Source: JAIUNP01 sp020161975 (lineage in GTDB: Bacteria > Pseudomonadota > Alphaproteobacteria > Rhizobiales > Beijerinckiaceae). Taken from it: a DNA stretch of 64,000 nt. The stretch is taken from the NCBI GenBank assembly GCA_036745275.1, contig DAIOGK010000015.1:21322-85321 (forward strand), in the 5' to 3' direction. Numbering within the stretch: position 1 is the first letter of the stretch; each line of letters opens with the position of its first letter. This document shows positions 53,262-62,283 of this stretch, piece by piece. Under the pieces are notes generated by a model, which was not told where the DNA came from, searched no databases, and saw only the letters and a list, made by a program, of their open reading frames with translations. The translations under genes and the position numbers were made by a program.

Positions 53262-53465
53262 ATGGCCAAGATTGCTGTTCTGATCCACATGTTGCTGGCG
53301 ACCGTTCTTGCCGGCGTCGCCGTCATCGTCATCGTCACCAATCCGGTGCTCTATGCGAATGGCATGAAGCTGATCCTGCCGGCAGTCATCGGTGCGATGA
53401 TCATTGCGATTTTCCCCAGCATCTGGATTGCCAAGAAGATTCTCGCGCAGTCCGGTGGGGTTTGA
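53262..53465 (+). CDS. Small two-helix membrane protein
   Basis: A 67-residue protein, almost wholly hydrophobic, with two predicted membrane helices (residues about 5-27 and 33-53) and a short KKILAQSGG end. AAAGGAG at 53247-53253 is well placed before ATG 53262. No family recognised. It lies between the rpsD terminator and a convergent hydrolase. Confidence 0.75.
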   Translation: MAKIAVLIHMLLATVLAGVAVIVIVTNPVLYANGMKLILPAVIGAMIIAIFPSIWIAKKILAQSGGV

Positions 53466-53518
53466 GCGCGCCCTTGCCCCATGGCGCCCGGATCGGCTTT
53501 GTCCGGGGCGGGCTGATT

Positions 53519-54076
53519 TCAGAGCTTTGACAGAAAGCCTGCGAAGCGCATCAGTCCTTCCGGCCAGGGGCCGTGACCGCTTGCCGTGTTGAGATGGCCG
53601 GAATGGCCGGCATCCACAAATTCCGCGCCCCAGGCGGCGGCATATTCCTCGGCGGTCAGGAACGGACAATAGGGATCGTCGTGGCTGGCGATCAGCACGG
53701 ATGGAAACGGCAGCTTTTCGCGCGGGATTGGCATAAACTGCCGGTCGATGGCATCCTCGGCGGCAATCGCCGTATCGCCCACCGGTGCCACCAGAAAGGC
53801 GCCGACGACGTCGCCCGGCGTGAGGTGCGGCGCGGCATGAACGATAGCAGCTACGCCGAGGCTGTGGCCGACAAGGATGACCGGCTGGCGGCAGGCCGCG
53901 ACCGCCTTCACGATCGATTCAATCCACTCATCCCTCACAGGGTGCGACCAGTCGCGCTGGTTGACGCGCGCGGCGGTATTCAGCCGCTGTTCCCATCGGC
54001 TCTGCCAGTGCTCCGGGCTGGAATTATCCAGCCCTGGCACGATCAGAATATCGACGTCGCTTGTTCGTCTGGCCAC
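53519..54076 (-). CDS. RBBP9/YdeN-family serine hydrolase
   Basis: A 185-residue small alpha/beta hydrolase. ILIVPGLDNSSPEHWQSRWE at the N-terminus, nucleophile VGHSLGVAA and a C-terminal His region GHSGHLNTASG identify the RBBP9/YdeN family (DUF Ser_hydrolase). It begins at GTG 54076 with GGGAG six bases upstream; no ATG fits. Substrate unknown. Divergent from thiC across the riboswitch region. Confidence 0.88.
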   Translation of the reverse strand: MARRTSDVDILIVPGLDNSSPEHWQSRWEQRLNTAARVNQRDWSHPVRDEWIESIVKAVAACRQPVILVGHSLGVAAIVHAAPHLTPGDVVGAFLVAPVGDTAIAAEDAIDRQFMPIPREKLPFPSVLIASHDDPYCPFLTAEEYAAAWGAEFVDAGHSGHLNTASGHGPWPEGLMRFAGFLSKL

Positions 54077-54149
54077 GATGCACTCCCTTTTCGGGTCCAG
54101 TTGTGCCCAAGCCGGACGCGAAGGGCAAGCCTGAAGGCAGGACCGGGAG

Positions 54150-54178
54150 TTGACTTTCCTCAAAGTCGGGCAGACATT
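54150..54178 (+). promoter_or_regulatory. Probable thiC promoter
   Basis: TTGACT (54150-54155), 17 bases, GACATT (54173-54178), so RNA would begin near 54185, at the first base of the riboswitch. A perfect GACTTT/AAAGTC inverted repeat (54152-54167) overlaps the -35. Confidence 0.45.
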
Positions 54179-54184
54179 CGGAGC

Positions 54185-54270
54185 ATTCCAAGGGGAGCCT
54201 TCGGGCTGAGACGCGGGTATTCGCGGACCCTTTGAACCTGATCCGGGTCATGCCGGCGTAGGGATGGAAT
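54185..54270 (+). ncRNA. TPP (THI-box) riboswitch
   Basis: P1 is ATTCCA (54185-54190) with TGGAAT (54265-54270). Between them are the conserved THI-box runs GGCTGAGA (54204-54211), GACCCTTTGAACCTGATC (54226-54243) and ATGCCGGCGTAGGGA (54250-54264). It senses thiamine pyrophosphate and turns off the downstream thiC. Confidence 0.95.
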
Positions 54271-54289
54271 CGGTCGGCGACAGCCGGCC

Positions 54290-54328
54290 TCCCTCACGCC
54301 ACGCGGCCTTTCCATGCGTTACGAGGGA
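54290..54328 (+). promoter_or_regulatory. Possible Shine-Dalgarno-masking helix of the thiC leader
   Basis: TCCCTC (54290-54295) is complementary to the ribosome site GAGGGA (54323-54328). Pairing in the TPP-bound state would block translation. Inferred from complementarity only. Confidence 0.5.
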
Positions 54329-54332
54329 TACC

Positions 54333-56219
54333 ATGACCATTCATCAGAAGAACCTTCAACCCGGGCCGGAAACCGTGACCACGGGGCCGATCATCGGCTC
54401 GAAAAAGGTCTATGCCGCGCCAAAATCGCATCCGGAAATGCGGGTGCCGTTCCGCGAGATTGCGCTCAGCGATCCGAATGAGGCGGCGGTGCGGGTGTAT
54501 GATCCGTCCGGTCCTTATACGGAGACAGACGCGCGGATCGACCTCGCCGTCGGTCTGCCGGAGGTGCGACGCGCGTGGATCGAGGGCAGGGGATTTCGGC
54601 CCATCGCCGCCCGTGCGGTGAAGCCCGAGGATAATGGCGGGGCCAGTGGCGACAAGCTGGTGCCGGCCTGCCCGGCAGAGCGGCTGGTGCGTGCGGCTGG
54701 GCCGGGGCAGATGGTGACGCAGTACGAATTCGCCCGCGCCGGCCTCATCACCGAGGAGATGGTGTATGTCGCCCATCGCGAGAATCTTGCGCGTGAGCAG
54801 GCGCTGGAGGGGGCGGCGGAAAGGATGAAGGATGGCGAAAGCTTCGGCGCTGCGGTGCCGGAGTTTGTGACGCCTGAGTTCGTGCGGTCCGAGGTGGCGC
54901 GGGGTCGCGCGATCATTCCCGCCAACATCAACCACACCGAACTCGAACCCATGGCGATCGGCCGGAATTTTCTGGTCAAGATCAACGCCAACATCGGCAA
55001 TTCCGCCGTCACCTCCACCGCCGCCGAGGAAGTGGAAAAGCTGGTGTGGGCGATCCGCTGGGGCGCCGATACGGTGATGGACCTTTCGACAGGGCGTAAC
55101 ATCCACAACATCCGCTCGTGGATCATCCGCAATTCGCCGGTGCCGATCGGCACGGTGCCGATCTATCAGGCACTCGAAAAAGTGGGCGGGGATGCCACCA
55201 AGCTCGATTGGGAAGTGTTCAAGGATACGCTGATCGAGCAGGCCGAGCAGGGGGTGGATTACTTCACCATTCATGCCGGGGTGCGCCTCGCCTATGTGCC
55301 GCTGACCGCGAGCCGGACTACCGGCATCGTGTCGCGCGGCGGTTCGATCATGGCGCGCTGGTGCCTTTCCCGGCACAAGGAATCGTTCCTTTATGAGCGT
55401 TTCGACGAGATTTGCGATATCATGCGCAAGTTCGACGTGTCCTTCTCGCTCGGCGACGGGTTGCGTCCGGGGTCGATTGCGGATGCCAATGATGCGGCGC
55501 AGTTCGGCGAACTCGAGACCCTGGGTGAACTCACCAAGGTGGCGTGGGACAAGGGCTGTCAGGTGATGATCGAGGGCCCCGGCCATGTGCCGATGCACAA
55601 GATCAAGGAGAATATGGACAAGCAGCTCAAGGAGTGCGGCGAAGCGCCGTTCTACACCCTTGGACCGCTGACCACCGACATCGCGCCGGGCTATGACCAC
55701 ATAACTTCCGGCATCGGCGCGGCGATGATCGGCTGGTTCGGCTGCGCCATGCTCTGCTACGTCACACCGAAGGAACATCTTGGCCTGCCCAACCGCGATG
55801 ATGTGAAGACCGGCGTCATCACCTACCGCATCGCGGCCCATGCGGCGGACCTCGCCAAGGGCCACCCTGCGGCGAAAGTGAGGGACGATGCGCTTTCGCG
55901 GGCGCGGTTCGATTTCCGCTGGGAGGACCAGTTCAACCTCGCATTGGACCCCGATACGGCGCGGGCCTATCACGATGAGACGCTGCCAAAGGATGCGCAT
56001 AAGGTCGCGCATTTCTGCTCGATGTGCGGGCCGAAGTTCTGTTCGATGAAAATCACGCAGGATCTGCGCGCTGAAACGCTGGCGATGGGCGAGAATGAAA
56101 AAGCCTCGCTCGCGGCCATCGCGGCAGAAGCGGAGGCGGGCATGAAGGCCAAGGCAGCGGAGTTCGCAGCCGCCGGCAGCAAGCTCTATGTCGATGCGGG
56201 GAAGGCGGCAGCGGAGTAG
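54333..56219 (+). CDS. thiC: Phosphomethylpyrimidine synthase ThiC
   Basis: A 628-residue radical-SAM enzyme converting aminoimidazole ribotide to hydroxymethylpyrimidine phosphate in thiamine synthesis. The C-terminal cluster-binding motif CSMCGPKFC (Cys about residues 561, 564, 569) is present, and barrel motifs include ANINHTELEPMAIG, FTIHAGV and EGPGHVPMHKI. Start at ATG 54333 with GAGGGA at 54323-54328; a TPP riboswitch precedes it. The antisense frame over this gene is long and open but is a shadow. Confidence 0.98.
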   Translation: MTIHQKNLQPGPETVTTGPIIGSKKVYAAPKSHPEMRVPFREIALSDPNEAAVRVYDPSGPYTETDARIDLAVGLPEVRRAWIEGRGFRPIAARAVKPEDNGGASGDKLVPACPAERLVRAAGPGQMVTQYEFARAGLITEEMVYVAHRENLAREQALEGAAERMKDGESFGAAVPEFVTPEFVRSEVARGRAIIPANINHTELEPMAIGRNFLVKINANIGNSAVTSTAAEEVEKLVWAIRWGADTVMDLSTGRNIHNIRSWIIRNSPVPIGTVPIYQALEKVGGDATKLDWEVFKDTLIEQAEQGVDYFTIHAGVRLAYVPLTASRTTGIVSRGGSIMARWCLSRHKESFLYERFDEICDIMRKFDVSFSLGDGLRPGSIADANDAAQFGELETLGELTKVAWDKGCQVMIEGPGHVPMHKIKENMDKQLKECGEAPFYTLGPLTTDIAPGYDHITSGIGAAMIGWFGCAMLCYVTPKEHLGLPNRDDVKTGVITYRIAAHAADLAKGHPAAKVRDDALSRARFDFRWEDQFNLALDPDTARAYHDETLPKDAHKVAHFCSMCGPKFCSMKITQDLRAETLAMGENEKASLAAIAAEAEAGMKAKAAEFAAAGSKLYVDAGKAAAE

Positions 56220-56339
56220 GGTGCGCCCCTTACTTGACATTCAGGTCAGTGAACTGCCGCACCATGCGTCCGCTTGATTGATATCAAATATAACCCTATG
56301 CACGGCGCCCAACAGAAACCTTTCAGGGTGGGCGCCGGC

Positions 56340-56759
56340 ATGATTTCGGCCGAAGAGAACATTCAGATCATTGTTACGGGATACGAGCGCTGGCGTGATA
56401 GCCGGGGGGCGGATTGTGAATACTGGATCAGTATTCTCGACGAGTCCTTCCGTATCGCCTCCATCGCAGGCAGTGATGGCAAGCCGGGTTATTTCCGCCC
56501 ATCAGTGACAGTGGACGATCTGCGGTTTTACCTCGAAGGCATCCATCGGGAGTGGCGGATGGAGCTGTTCGATGTGCTGGAGACCATCGCGCAGGATGAC
56601 CGGGTGGTCGTGCGGATCAATGCGGCCTTCACCCATCGCCGGACCGGCAAGTTGTTCACCACCGACAAGCTCGACTACTGGCGGATGCGGAATGGGAAGA
56701 TTGCCGAATTTTTCGAGTGCTTCGACACAGCGGCCATGGAAAATGCCCGCCGGCTTTAA
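56340..56759 (+). CDS. NTF2-like / SnoaL-fold protein
   Basis: A 139-residue protein with the pattern of a nuclear-transport-factor-2-like cone fold (ITGYERWRDSRGAD-like start, MELFDVLETIAQDDRVVVRINAAFTHRRTGK region in short, WRMRNGKIAEFFECFD near the end). Family members include ketosteroid isomerase-like enzymes and unknowns. I chose ATG 56340, with AGGGTGG a few bases upstream; in-frame starts at 56298 and 56274 are weaker. Alone after thiC. Confidence 0.7.
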   Translation: MISAEENIQIIVTGYERWRDSRGADCEYWISILDESFRIASIAGSDGKPGYFRPSVTVDDLRFYLEGIHREWRMELFDVLETIAQDDRVVVRINAAFTHRRTGKLFTTDKLDYWRMRNGKIAEFFECFDTAAMENARRL

Positions 56760-56816
56760 ATCCGGCGGTTCATGTTCTGAATCAACGTGAAGTATTGAAA
56801 GATTCGCGAGTCTCCT

Positions 56817-56851
56817 GAATCGGTTGTGAGGTGATCCTCACAATCCGATTC
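56817..56851. repeat. Long hairpin between the NTF2-like gene and purB
   Basis: GAATCGGTTGTGAGG (56817-56831), loop TGAT, CCTCACAATCCGATTC (56836-56851): 15 paired bases with a single bulged base. Positioned between two convergent genes, it could end both, but no U-tract follows on either strand. Confidence 0.6.
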
Positions 56852-56870
56852 CGGTGGCCGGGCCGATGTC

Positions 56871-58277
56871 TCAGACGTGCGGCAGGATGGTTGCGATGCG
56901 GCCCAACGCCTCTTCCGCCTCCTCGACCGCTGCCTTGCGCTTCTCGGCGGCGGTGTGATGCGGATGCTGGTCGCCGAAGACGCGGGCGAAGATCGTATCG
57001 ACATGCTTGAGGTGGTAGCCGAGGTCGAACAGGCTTTCGAGTTCGGCATCCGACAGGCGCGCCTTCACCTCGGGGTCCTTCTTGAGCAGATCGAGGAAGT
57101 TCCCTTCGCCGCGCCACACCGGCATGGCATTGCGCTGGACGAGGCGGTAGCTGTCCTCGCGCGAAACGCCCTTCTGGGTCAGCGCCAACAGCACGCGCTG
57201 CGAGTGCACAAGACCGCCCAGCGCGTCGAGGTTCTTCTGCATGTTCTTGGGGTAGACCAGCAGTTTGTCGACGACGCCCGTGAGGCGGTTGAGCGCGAAA
57301 TCGAGCGTGATCGTTGCATCGGGGCCGATGTAGCGCTCGACCGAGGAATGGGAAATATCGCGCTCGTGCCAAAGGGCGACGTTCTCCATCGCCGGCATGG
57401 CGTAGCTGCGCACCATGCGGGCGAGGCCGGTGAGGTTCTCGGTCAGCACGGGGTTGCGCTTGTGCGGCATCGCCGATGAGCCCTTCTGCCCTTCGGAGAA
57501 GAACTCTTCCGCTTCATAGACTTCTGACCGCTGCAAATGACGGATTTCAATTGCCAGCCGCTCGATGGAGGAGGCGATGACGCCGAGGGTGGCGAAGAAC
57601 ATGGCGTGGCGGTCGCGCGGGATGACCTGCGTTGAAACCGGCTCGACCGCCAGTCCCATCTTTTCGGCGACGTATTCCTCAACGCGCGGATCGATGTTGG
57701 CGAAGGTGCCGACCGCGCCGGAAATGGCGCAGGTGGCGATATCCTTGCGCGCGGCGACGAGGCGCTCGCGGTTGCGGCTGAACTCGGCATAGGCCTGCGC
57801 GAGCTTGAGGCCGAACGTTACAGGCTCGGCATGAATGCCATGGCTGCGGCCGATGGTCGGCGTCATCTTGTGCTCATGCGCCCGCCGCTTGATGGCGGCC
57901 AGCAGGGCGTCGATGTCTTTCAGCAGGATGTCTGCGGCCTGGGTCAGCTGCACGTTCAGGCAGGTGTCGAGCACGTCCGAGGACGTCATGCCCTGATGCA
58001 GGAAGCGAGACGCGTCCGCATCATCGACAATTTCGGCAACGTGGGTGAGGAAGGCGATCACGTCGTGCTTGGTCACGCGCTCGATCTCATCGATACGGGC
58101 GACATCGAAGGTCGCGTTGCGGCCTTTTTCCCAGATTTTCGCGGCGGCGGCCTTCGGCACCACGCCGAGATTGGCCAGTTCGTCGGTGGCGTGCGCCTCG
58201 ATCTCGAACCAGATGCGGAAGCGGTTCTGCGGCTCCCAGATGGCGACCATTTCGGGGCGGGCGTAACGGGGGATCAT
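56871..58277 (-). CDS. purB: Adenylosuccinate lyase
   Basis: A 468-residue lyase of purine synthesis. The superfamily signature GSSAMPHKRNP is present, with the catalytic GMTSSDVLDT and GRSHGIHAEP regions. It makes AMP and AICAR. Start at ATG 58277 with GAGGA ahead; the frame stays open upstream through the palindromic element but that part is not coding. Confidence 0.97.
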   Translation of the reverse strand: MIPRYARPEMVAIWEPQNRFRIWFEIEAHATDELANLGVVPKAAAAKIWEKGRNATFDVARIDEIERVTKHDVIAFLTHVAEIVDDADASRFLHQGMTSSDVLDTCLNVQLTQAADILLKDIDALLAAIKRRAHEHKMTPTIGRSHGIHAEPVTFGLKLAQAYAEFSRNRERLVAARKDIATCAISGAVGTFANIDPRVEEYVAEKMGLAVEPVSTQVIPRDRHAMFFATLGVIASSIERLAIEIRHLQRSEVYEAEEFFSEGQKGSSAMPHKRNPVLTENLTGLARMVRSYAMPAMENVALWHERDISHSSVERYIGPDATITLDFALNRLTGVVDKLLVYPKNMQKNLDALGGLVHSQRVLLALTQKGVSREDSYRLVQRNAMPVWRGEGNFLDLLKKDPEVKARLSDAELESLFDLGYHLKHVDTIFARVFGDQHPHHTAAEKRKAAVEEAEEALGRIATILPHV

Positions 58278-58296
58278 GGGGTGTCCTCGGCTGTTG

Positions 58297-58415
58297 TCAC
58301 CCTCCCCCTTGCGGGGAGGGTCGGCGCGTCTGCGCCGGGGTGGGGGTGGTTGTCGTGCGACCCCCACCCGGTCCTCCGCTTCGCTCGGACCACCCTCCTC
58401 GCAAGGGGGAGGGAT
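58297..58415. repeat. Nested palindromic intergenic element (REP/RIME-like)
   Basis: Outer arms CCCTCCCCCTTGC (58300-58312) and GCAAGGGGGAGGG (58403-58415) are perfect complements; inner arms GGGTGGGGGT-type (near 58339-58350) and CGACCCCCACCC (58358-58369) pair again. A smaller CCCC...GGGG hairpin lies in each half. The size and nested structure recall intergenic palindromic families of Rhizobiales. It fills the gap between purB and rpe. Confidence 0.75.
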
Positions 58416-58436
58416 CATCCGGTCGAAGCGGAACAA

Positions 58437-59093
58437 TTACTTTGCCGCCGCCCTGATCGCGGCGATGTTCTTTGCGAGGGTATCGCGCCCGCCCTTGAAC
58501 ACGGCGGAGCCGGCGACCAGCACATTCGCCCCGGCCTGAACCGCCAGCGGCGCGGTATCGGCTGTGATGCCGCCGTCCACCTCAAGATCGATCGGGCGAT
58601 CGCCGATCAGTGCCTTGCAATCGGCAATCAGCTTTGTTGCCGACTTGATGAAGCTCTGGCCGCCAAAACCGGGGTTGACGCTCATGACAAGCACGAGATC
58701 GAGCATGTCGATCAGCGGCTCGATGGCGGAAGCAGGCGTGCCGGGGCAGATGACGATGCCGGATTTCTTGCCCAGCGAGCGGATGAGTTGAAGCGTACGG
58801 TGCGAATGCGCGCCAGCCTCGACATGGAAGGAGATCAGGTCCGCGCCGGCCTTGGCGAAGGCCTCGACGTAAGGGTCGACCGGCGCGATCATCAGATGCA
58901 CGTCGAACAGCTTCTTCGAATAGGGGCGGATGGCCTTCACAAGGTCCGGGCCAAAGGTGATGTTGGGCACGAAATGGCCGTCCATCACGTCGATGTGGAT
59001 CCAGTCCGCTCCGGCCGCATCCACGGCGGCGACATCGGGACCGAGGTTGGCGAAATCGGCGGCGAGAATGGACGGGGCAATTTTCACGGACAT
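58437..59093 (-). CDS. rpe: Ribulose-phosphate 3-epimerase
   Basis: A 218-residue TIM barrel. ILAADFANLG, HIDVMDGHFVPNITFGP, VNPGFGGQ and EVDGGI are Rpe motifs, with metal-binding His and Asp residues kept. It links ribulose-5-P and xylulose-5-P in the pentose phosphate pathway. It is 159 bp upstream (in transcription) of purB, with the palindrome between. Confidence 0.98.
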   Translation of the reverse strand: MSVKIAPSILAADFANLGPDVAAVDAAGADWIHIDVMDGHFVPNITFGPDLVKAIRPYSKKLFDVHLMIAPVDPYVEAFAKAGADLISFHVEAGAHSHRTLQLIRSLGKKSGIVICPGTPASAIEPLIDMLDLVLVMSVNPGFGGQSFIKSATKLIADCKALIGDRPIDLEVDGGITADTAPLAVQAGANVLVAGSAVFKGGRDTLAKNIAAIRAAAK

Positions 59094-59196
59094 GCTGCGC
59101 GCTTAGCATTTTGCGCGGGCGACGGAAACCCGGCTTGAAAGCGCGGGCGCGCCGTCCCACAGTGAAATCGCTGAGAGTCGGAGGCTGGAGTATAAC

Positions 59197-60435
59197 ATGC
59201 GCACAGATGTGATTGTGCTGGGAGCTGGAATTGTCGGGCTGGGGCTGGCCCTCAACCTTCAGGAACGGGGACGGAGCGTGGTGCTGGTGGATCGTTCGGG
59301 GCCGGGGGAGGGCACTTCCTTCGGCAATGCCGGGCTGATCCAGCGCGAGGCGGTGATGCCCTATACCTTCCCTGATGATCCGATGACGCTCATCCAGGCG
59401 GCGCTGAATATCCGGGTCGATGCCTATTATCAGATGTCGTCGCTGAAGGCGGTGGCGCCGTGGCTTTACGAGTACTGGCGCCATTCCTCCGACGAGAAAG
59501 TGGCGCAGAGTGCTGCCGCACGCGCGCCGCTGTTCGAGATCTGCCTGACCGAGCATGACAAGCTTGCCGCAGCGGCCGGCGCGACGGCGCAACTCCGGCG
59601 TGGTGGCTGGCTCAAGGTGTTTTCGAAGGAAAAGTCGCTGGCCGATGAGATCGGCAAGGTCAACGAGCTTGAGGCTTTCGGCATCAACGCCGAAATCTGC
59701 GATCATCGCAAACTAAGCCAGATGGAGCCGCATCTAACCGGCGATCTCATCGGTGCCGTCCACTGGAAGGACCCCTATTCGCTAGCCGAGCCGCTGGCGC
59801 TCAGCCAGGCCTATGCGGCGCTGTTTGAAAAGCGTGGCGGCAAATTCGTCGAGGGCGATGCGCGCAGCTTGCAGCAAGAGGGCGACGGCTGGTCGGTCGA
59901 GACGACGGATGGGCGTATCTCCGCGCGCGATTGCGTGGTGGCGCTGGGGCCCTGGGCCAGCGATGTCACGGTGCCGCTGGGCTATGACCTGCCGCTCGGC
60001 GTCAAGCGCGGCTATCACATGCACTACCGCACCAAGGGCAATGCCATGCTCAATCTGCCGGTGCTGGATGGGGATACGGGCTATCTGATCGCGCCAATGA
60101 CGCATGGCATCCGGTTAACGACCGGCGCGGAATTCGCCGAGCGCGATGCGCCGCCGTCCTACGTGCAGCTTGAGCGCGCGGAACCTGTGGCCCGGTCGAT
60201 CTTCCCGCTGGGGGATCGGGTGGACCCCGAACCGTGGCTGGGGCGGCGCCCCTGCACGCCGGATATGGTGCCGGTGATGGGGCCGGCGCCCCGCCACAAG
60301 GGCCTGTGGTTCACCTTCGCCCATGCGCATCACGGATTGACGCTGGCCGGCAGCGCCGGGCGCTTCATGGCAGAGCTGATCGTGGGCGAGACGCCATTCT
60401 GCGATCCGGCACCGTATCGCGTGGATCGGTTCTGA
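59197..60435 (+). CDS. FAD-dependent D-amino acid dehydrogenase (DadA-like)
   Basis: A 412-residue flavoenzyme. The Rossmann motif VLGAGIVGLGLALNLQ is at the N-terminus and GRRPCTPDMVPVMGP plus HAHHGLTLAGSAGR mark the DadA family C-terminus. DadA deaminates D-amino acids to keto acids; the D-Ala substrate is an assumption. GGCTGGAG lies just before ATG 59197. It is convergent with the P1 peptidase gene, 11 bp apart. Confidence 0.9.
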   Translation: MRTDVIVLGAGIVGLGLALNLQERGRSVVLVDRSGPGEGTSFGNAGLIQREAVMPYTFPDDPMTLIQAALNIRVDAYYQMSSLKAVAPWLYEYWRHSSDEKVAQSAAARAPLFEICLTEHDKLAAAAGATAQLRRGGWLKVFSKEKSLADEIGKVNELEAFGINAEICDHRKLSQMEPHLTGDLIGAVHWKDPYSLAEPLALSQAYAALFEKRGGKFVEGDARSLQQEGDGWSVETTDGRISARDCVVALGPWASDVTVPLGYDLPLGVKRGYHMHYRTKGNAMLNLPVLDGDTGYLIAPMTHGIRLTTGAEFAERDAPPSYVQLERAEPVARSIFPLGDRVDPEPWLGRRPCTPDMVPVMGPAPRHKGLWFTFAHAHHGLTLAGSAGRFMAELIVGETPFCDPAPYRVDRF

Positions 60436-60446
60436 AGGGAGAGGGG

Positions 60447-61418
60447 CTATTTGCCGCTCGCCCACGTCTCATTCCAGCATCCCGGCCCTGTTGATTCATA
60501 GATTCCGCGCGCGATGGCACGGGCGAGCGTGTCGGCGGCGAGGGCGCCGATTTCCGTAAGTTCGATCAGGTCGCGCAGCGGGCGTTTGCCGGTCGCGGCG
60601 GCGAATACGGTGTCGCCATCCATCGGCGCGTGGGCGGGGCGGATGGCGCGGGCAAGGCCGTCATCGGCCATGATGGCGAGGCGGCGCGCCTGGGCCTTCG
60701 TGAGCGTGGCGTCGGTGGCGACAAGGGCGATGGTGGTGGCTGGCGCGTGGCCCTTGATACGCATGCCGAGCGCATCTGTGGGCAGGGGCGAGGGCCAGCC
60801 AAGGCCGCCGAATTCGGCGTTGCGCTCATAGGGCGCGGCCCAGAAATGCGGGCCGTTGCCAACCAGCGCGGAGCCGATGGCGTTTACGATGACGATGGCA
60901 CCGATCCTGTGGCCTGAGGATGTTGTTGCGCTGGCCGAACCAAGCCCGCCGCGCGCTGTGGCGGTGGTGGCGCCAAACCCGCCGCCGGCGGTGCCGAGGG
61001 CGAATTCACGCGCCAGATTTCCGACTGCGGCATGGCCGAGATCCCAGTAAGGCGAGCGCTCGCCCCAGTTCTTGTCGCCGCCGTTGAGGAGGTCGAACAC
61101 GATGGCCTGCGGCACGATGGGCACACGGATCGGGCCGACTTCGAAGCCGCGCCCAATGGCCCTCAGCGCGGACTGAACCCCGCCGGCGGCATCAAGGCCG
61201 AAAGCGGAGCCACCGGAGAGGACGATGGCATCGATCTTTTCCACGGTCATGTCGGTTTGCAGCAAGGACGTGTCACGCCCGCCGGGTGCGCCGCCCCGGA
61301 TTTCCACTGATGCGACCGCCGGTTCCTCGAAAACAATGGCGGTGACGCCGGAAGCGAGGCGCGCATCTGCCGCATTTCCGACGCGGAGGCCGGGCACATC
61401 GGTGATGAGGTTCAACAT
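60447..61418 (-). CDS. P1-family peptidase (DmpA/NylC-like)
   Basis: A 323-residue Ntn-type hydrolase. LITDVPGLRVGNA, LSGGSAFGLDAAGGV and the probable autoprocessing site with nucleophile Thr in DATLTKAQA (about residues 237-245) are characteristic. Members are aminopeptidases or amidases such as nylon-oligomer hydrolase. Function here unknown. It is divergent from ccdA. Confidence 0.9.
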   Translation of the reverse strand: MLNLITDVPGLRVGNAADARLASGVTAIVFEEPAVASVEIRGGAPGGRDTSLLQTDMTVEKIDAIVLSGGSAFGLDAAGGVQSALRAIGRGFEVGPIRVPIVPQAIVFDLLNGGDKNWGERSPYWDLGHAAVGNLAREFALGTAGGGFGATTATARGGLGSASATTSSGHRIGAIVIVNAIGSALVGNGPHFWAAPYERNAEFGGLGWPSPLPTDALGMRIKGHAPATTIALVATDATLTKAQARRLAIMADDGLARAIRPAHAPMDGDTVFAAATGKRPLRDLIELTEIGALAADTLARAIARGIYESTGPGCWNETWASGK

Positions 61419-61540
61419 GCAATCACGTCCCGGTCATGCTAGGTCGAAGCTTCGCGAACGACCCTGGTTCAAAAATCTTCACGTCTTGCCGGGAAGATTA
61501 GCGACTGCCTCCCGAAACGGAAAGTCACCGAAAACGTCCG

Positions 61541-62272
61541 ATGCCGACTGATCTCTCGTTGCCCTATGTCGCCCTTGCCGGCCTGCTGAGCTTTCTCAGC
61601 CCCTGCGTTTTGCCGCTGGTTCCGCCCTATCTGAGCTATCTTGCCGGCACCACGCTGGATGAATGGACCGGGGAGGAAGATCGCGGCATCCGGCGGCAGG
61701 CTATATTCACCGCGCTGGCTTTTGTGTTCGGATTCTCGACGGTGTTCGTGCTGCTCGGGGCGGGAGCCTCGGCGCTGGGCGGAGTGCTCCGGCAGAATTC
61801 GATCGAGCTTGGCTGGCTTGCCGGCGCACTCATCATCATCATGGGTCTGCATTTTATCGGCATCATCCGCATTCCTCTGCTCGCGCGGGAGGCGCGGCTT
61901 CAGGTCGAAAAGCCGGCGGGCATCGCCGGCGCCTATGTCATGGGGCTGGCCTTTGCCTTCGGCTGGTCGCCGTGCATCGGGCCGGTGCTCGGCAGTGTGT
62001 TCGCGGTTGCGGGGTCGGAGGCGAGCGTTGCGCGTGGCATGGGGCTGCTTGCGGTCTATTCGATGGGGCTTGGCATTCCGTTCCTGGCGGCGGCGTTTGC
62101 CATGGGGCCCTTCATGCGCATGATGAAGCGTTTTCGACCGCAGATGCACAAGGTCGAGCGAGCGATGGGTATTTTTCTGGTGCTGACCGGCATTGCCTTC
62201 CTGACAGGGACCTTCACGGCGTTCGGAACCTTTCTACTCGAAGCCTTCCCCATTCTTGGCAAATTGGGCTGA
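61541..62272 (+). CDS. ccdA: Cytochrome c biogenesis protein CcdA
   Basis: A 243-residue membrane protein with six predicted helices. The two reactive cysteines are in SPCVLPL (about residue 22) and WSPCIGPVLG (about residue 146). It passes reducing power across the membrane for cytochrome c maturation. Start at ATG 61541. It ends 11 bp before uvrC. Confidence 0.94.
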   Translation: MPTDLSLPYVALAGLLSFLSPCVLPLVPPYLSYLAGTTLDEWTGEEDRGIRRQAIFTALAFVFGFSTVFVLLGAGASALGGVLRQNSIELGWLAGALIIIMGLHFIGIIRIPLLAREARLQVEKPAGIAGAYVMGLAFAFGWSPCIGPVLGSVFAVAGSEASVARGMGLLAVYSMGLGIPFLAAAFAMGPFMRMMKRFRPQMHKVERAMGIFLVLTGIAFLTGTFTAFGTFLLEAFPILGKLG

Positions 62273-62283
62273 TTGCCTGAACC

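Noticed and set aside
54294..56240. Minus-strand open frame of 648 codons covering all of thiC
   Set aside because: thiC is unambiguous; the antisense product is Arg/His-rich without a recognisable fold.
57831..59138. Plus-strand open frame of 435 codons
   Set aside because: Crosses purB, the palindrome and rpe on the opposite strand; shadow.
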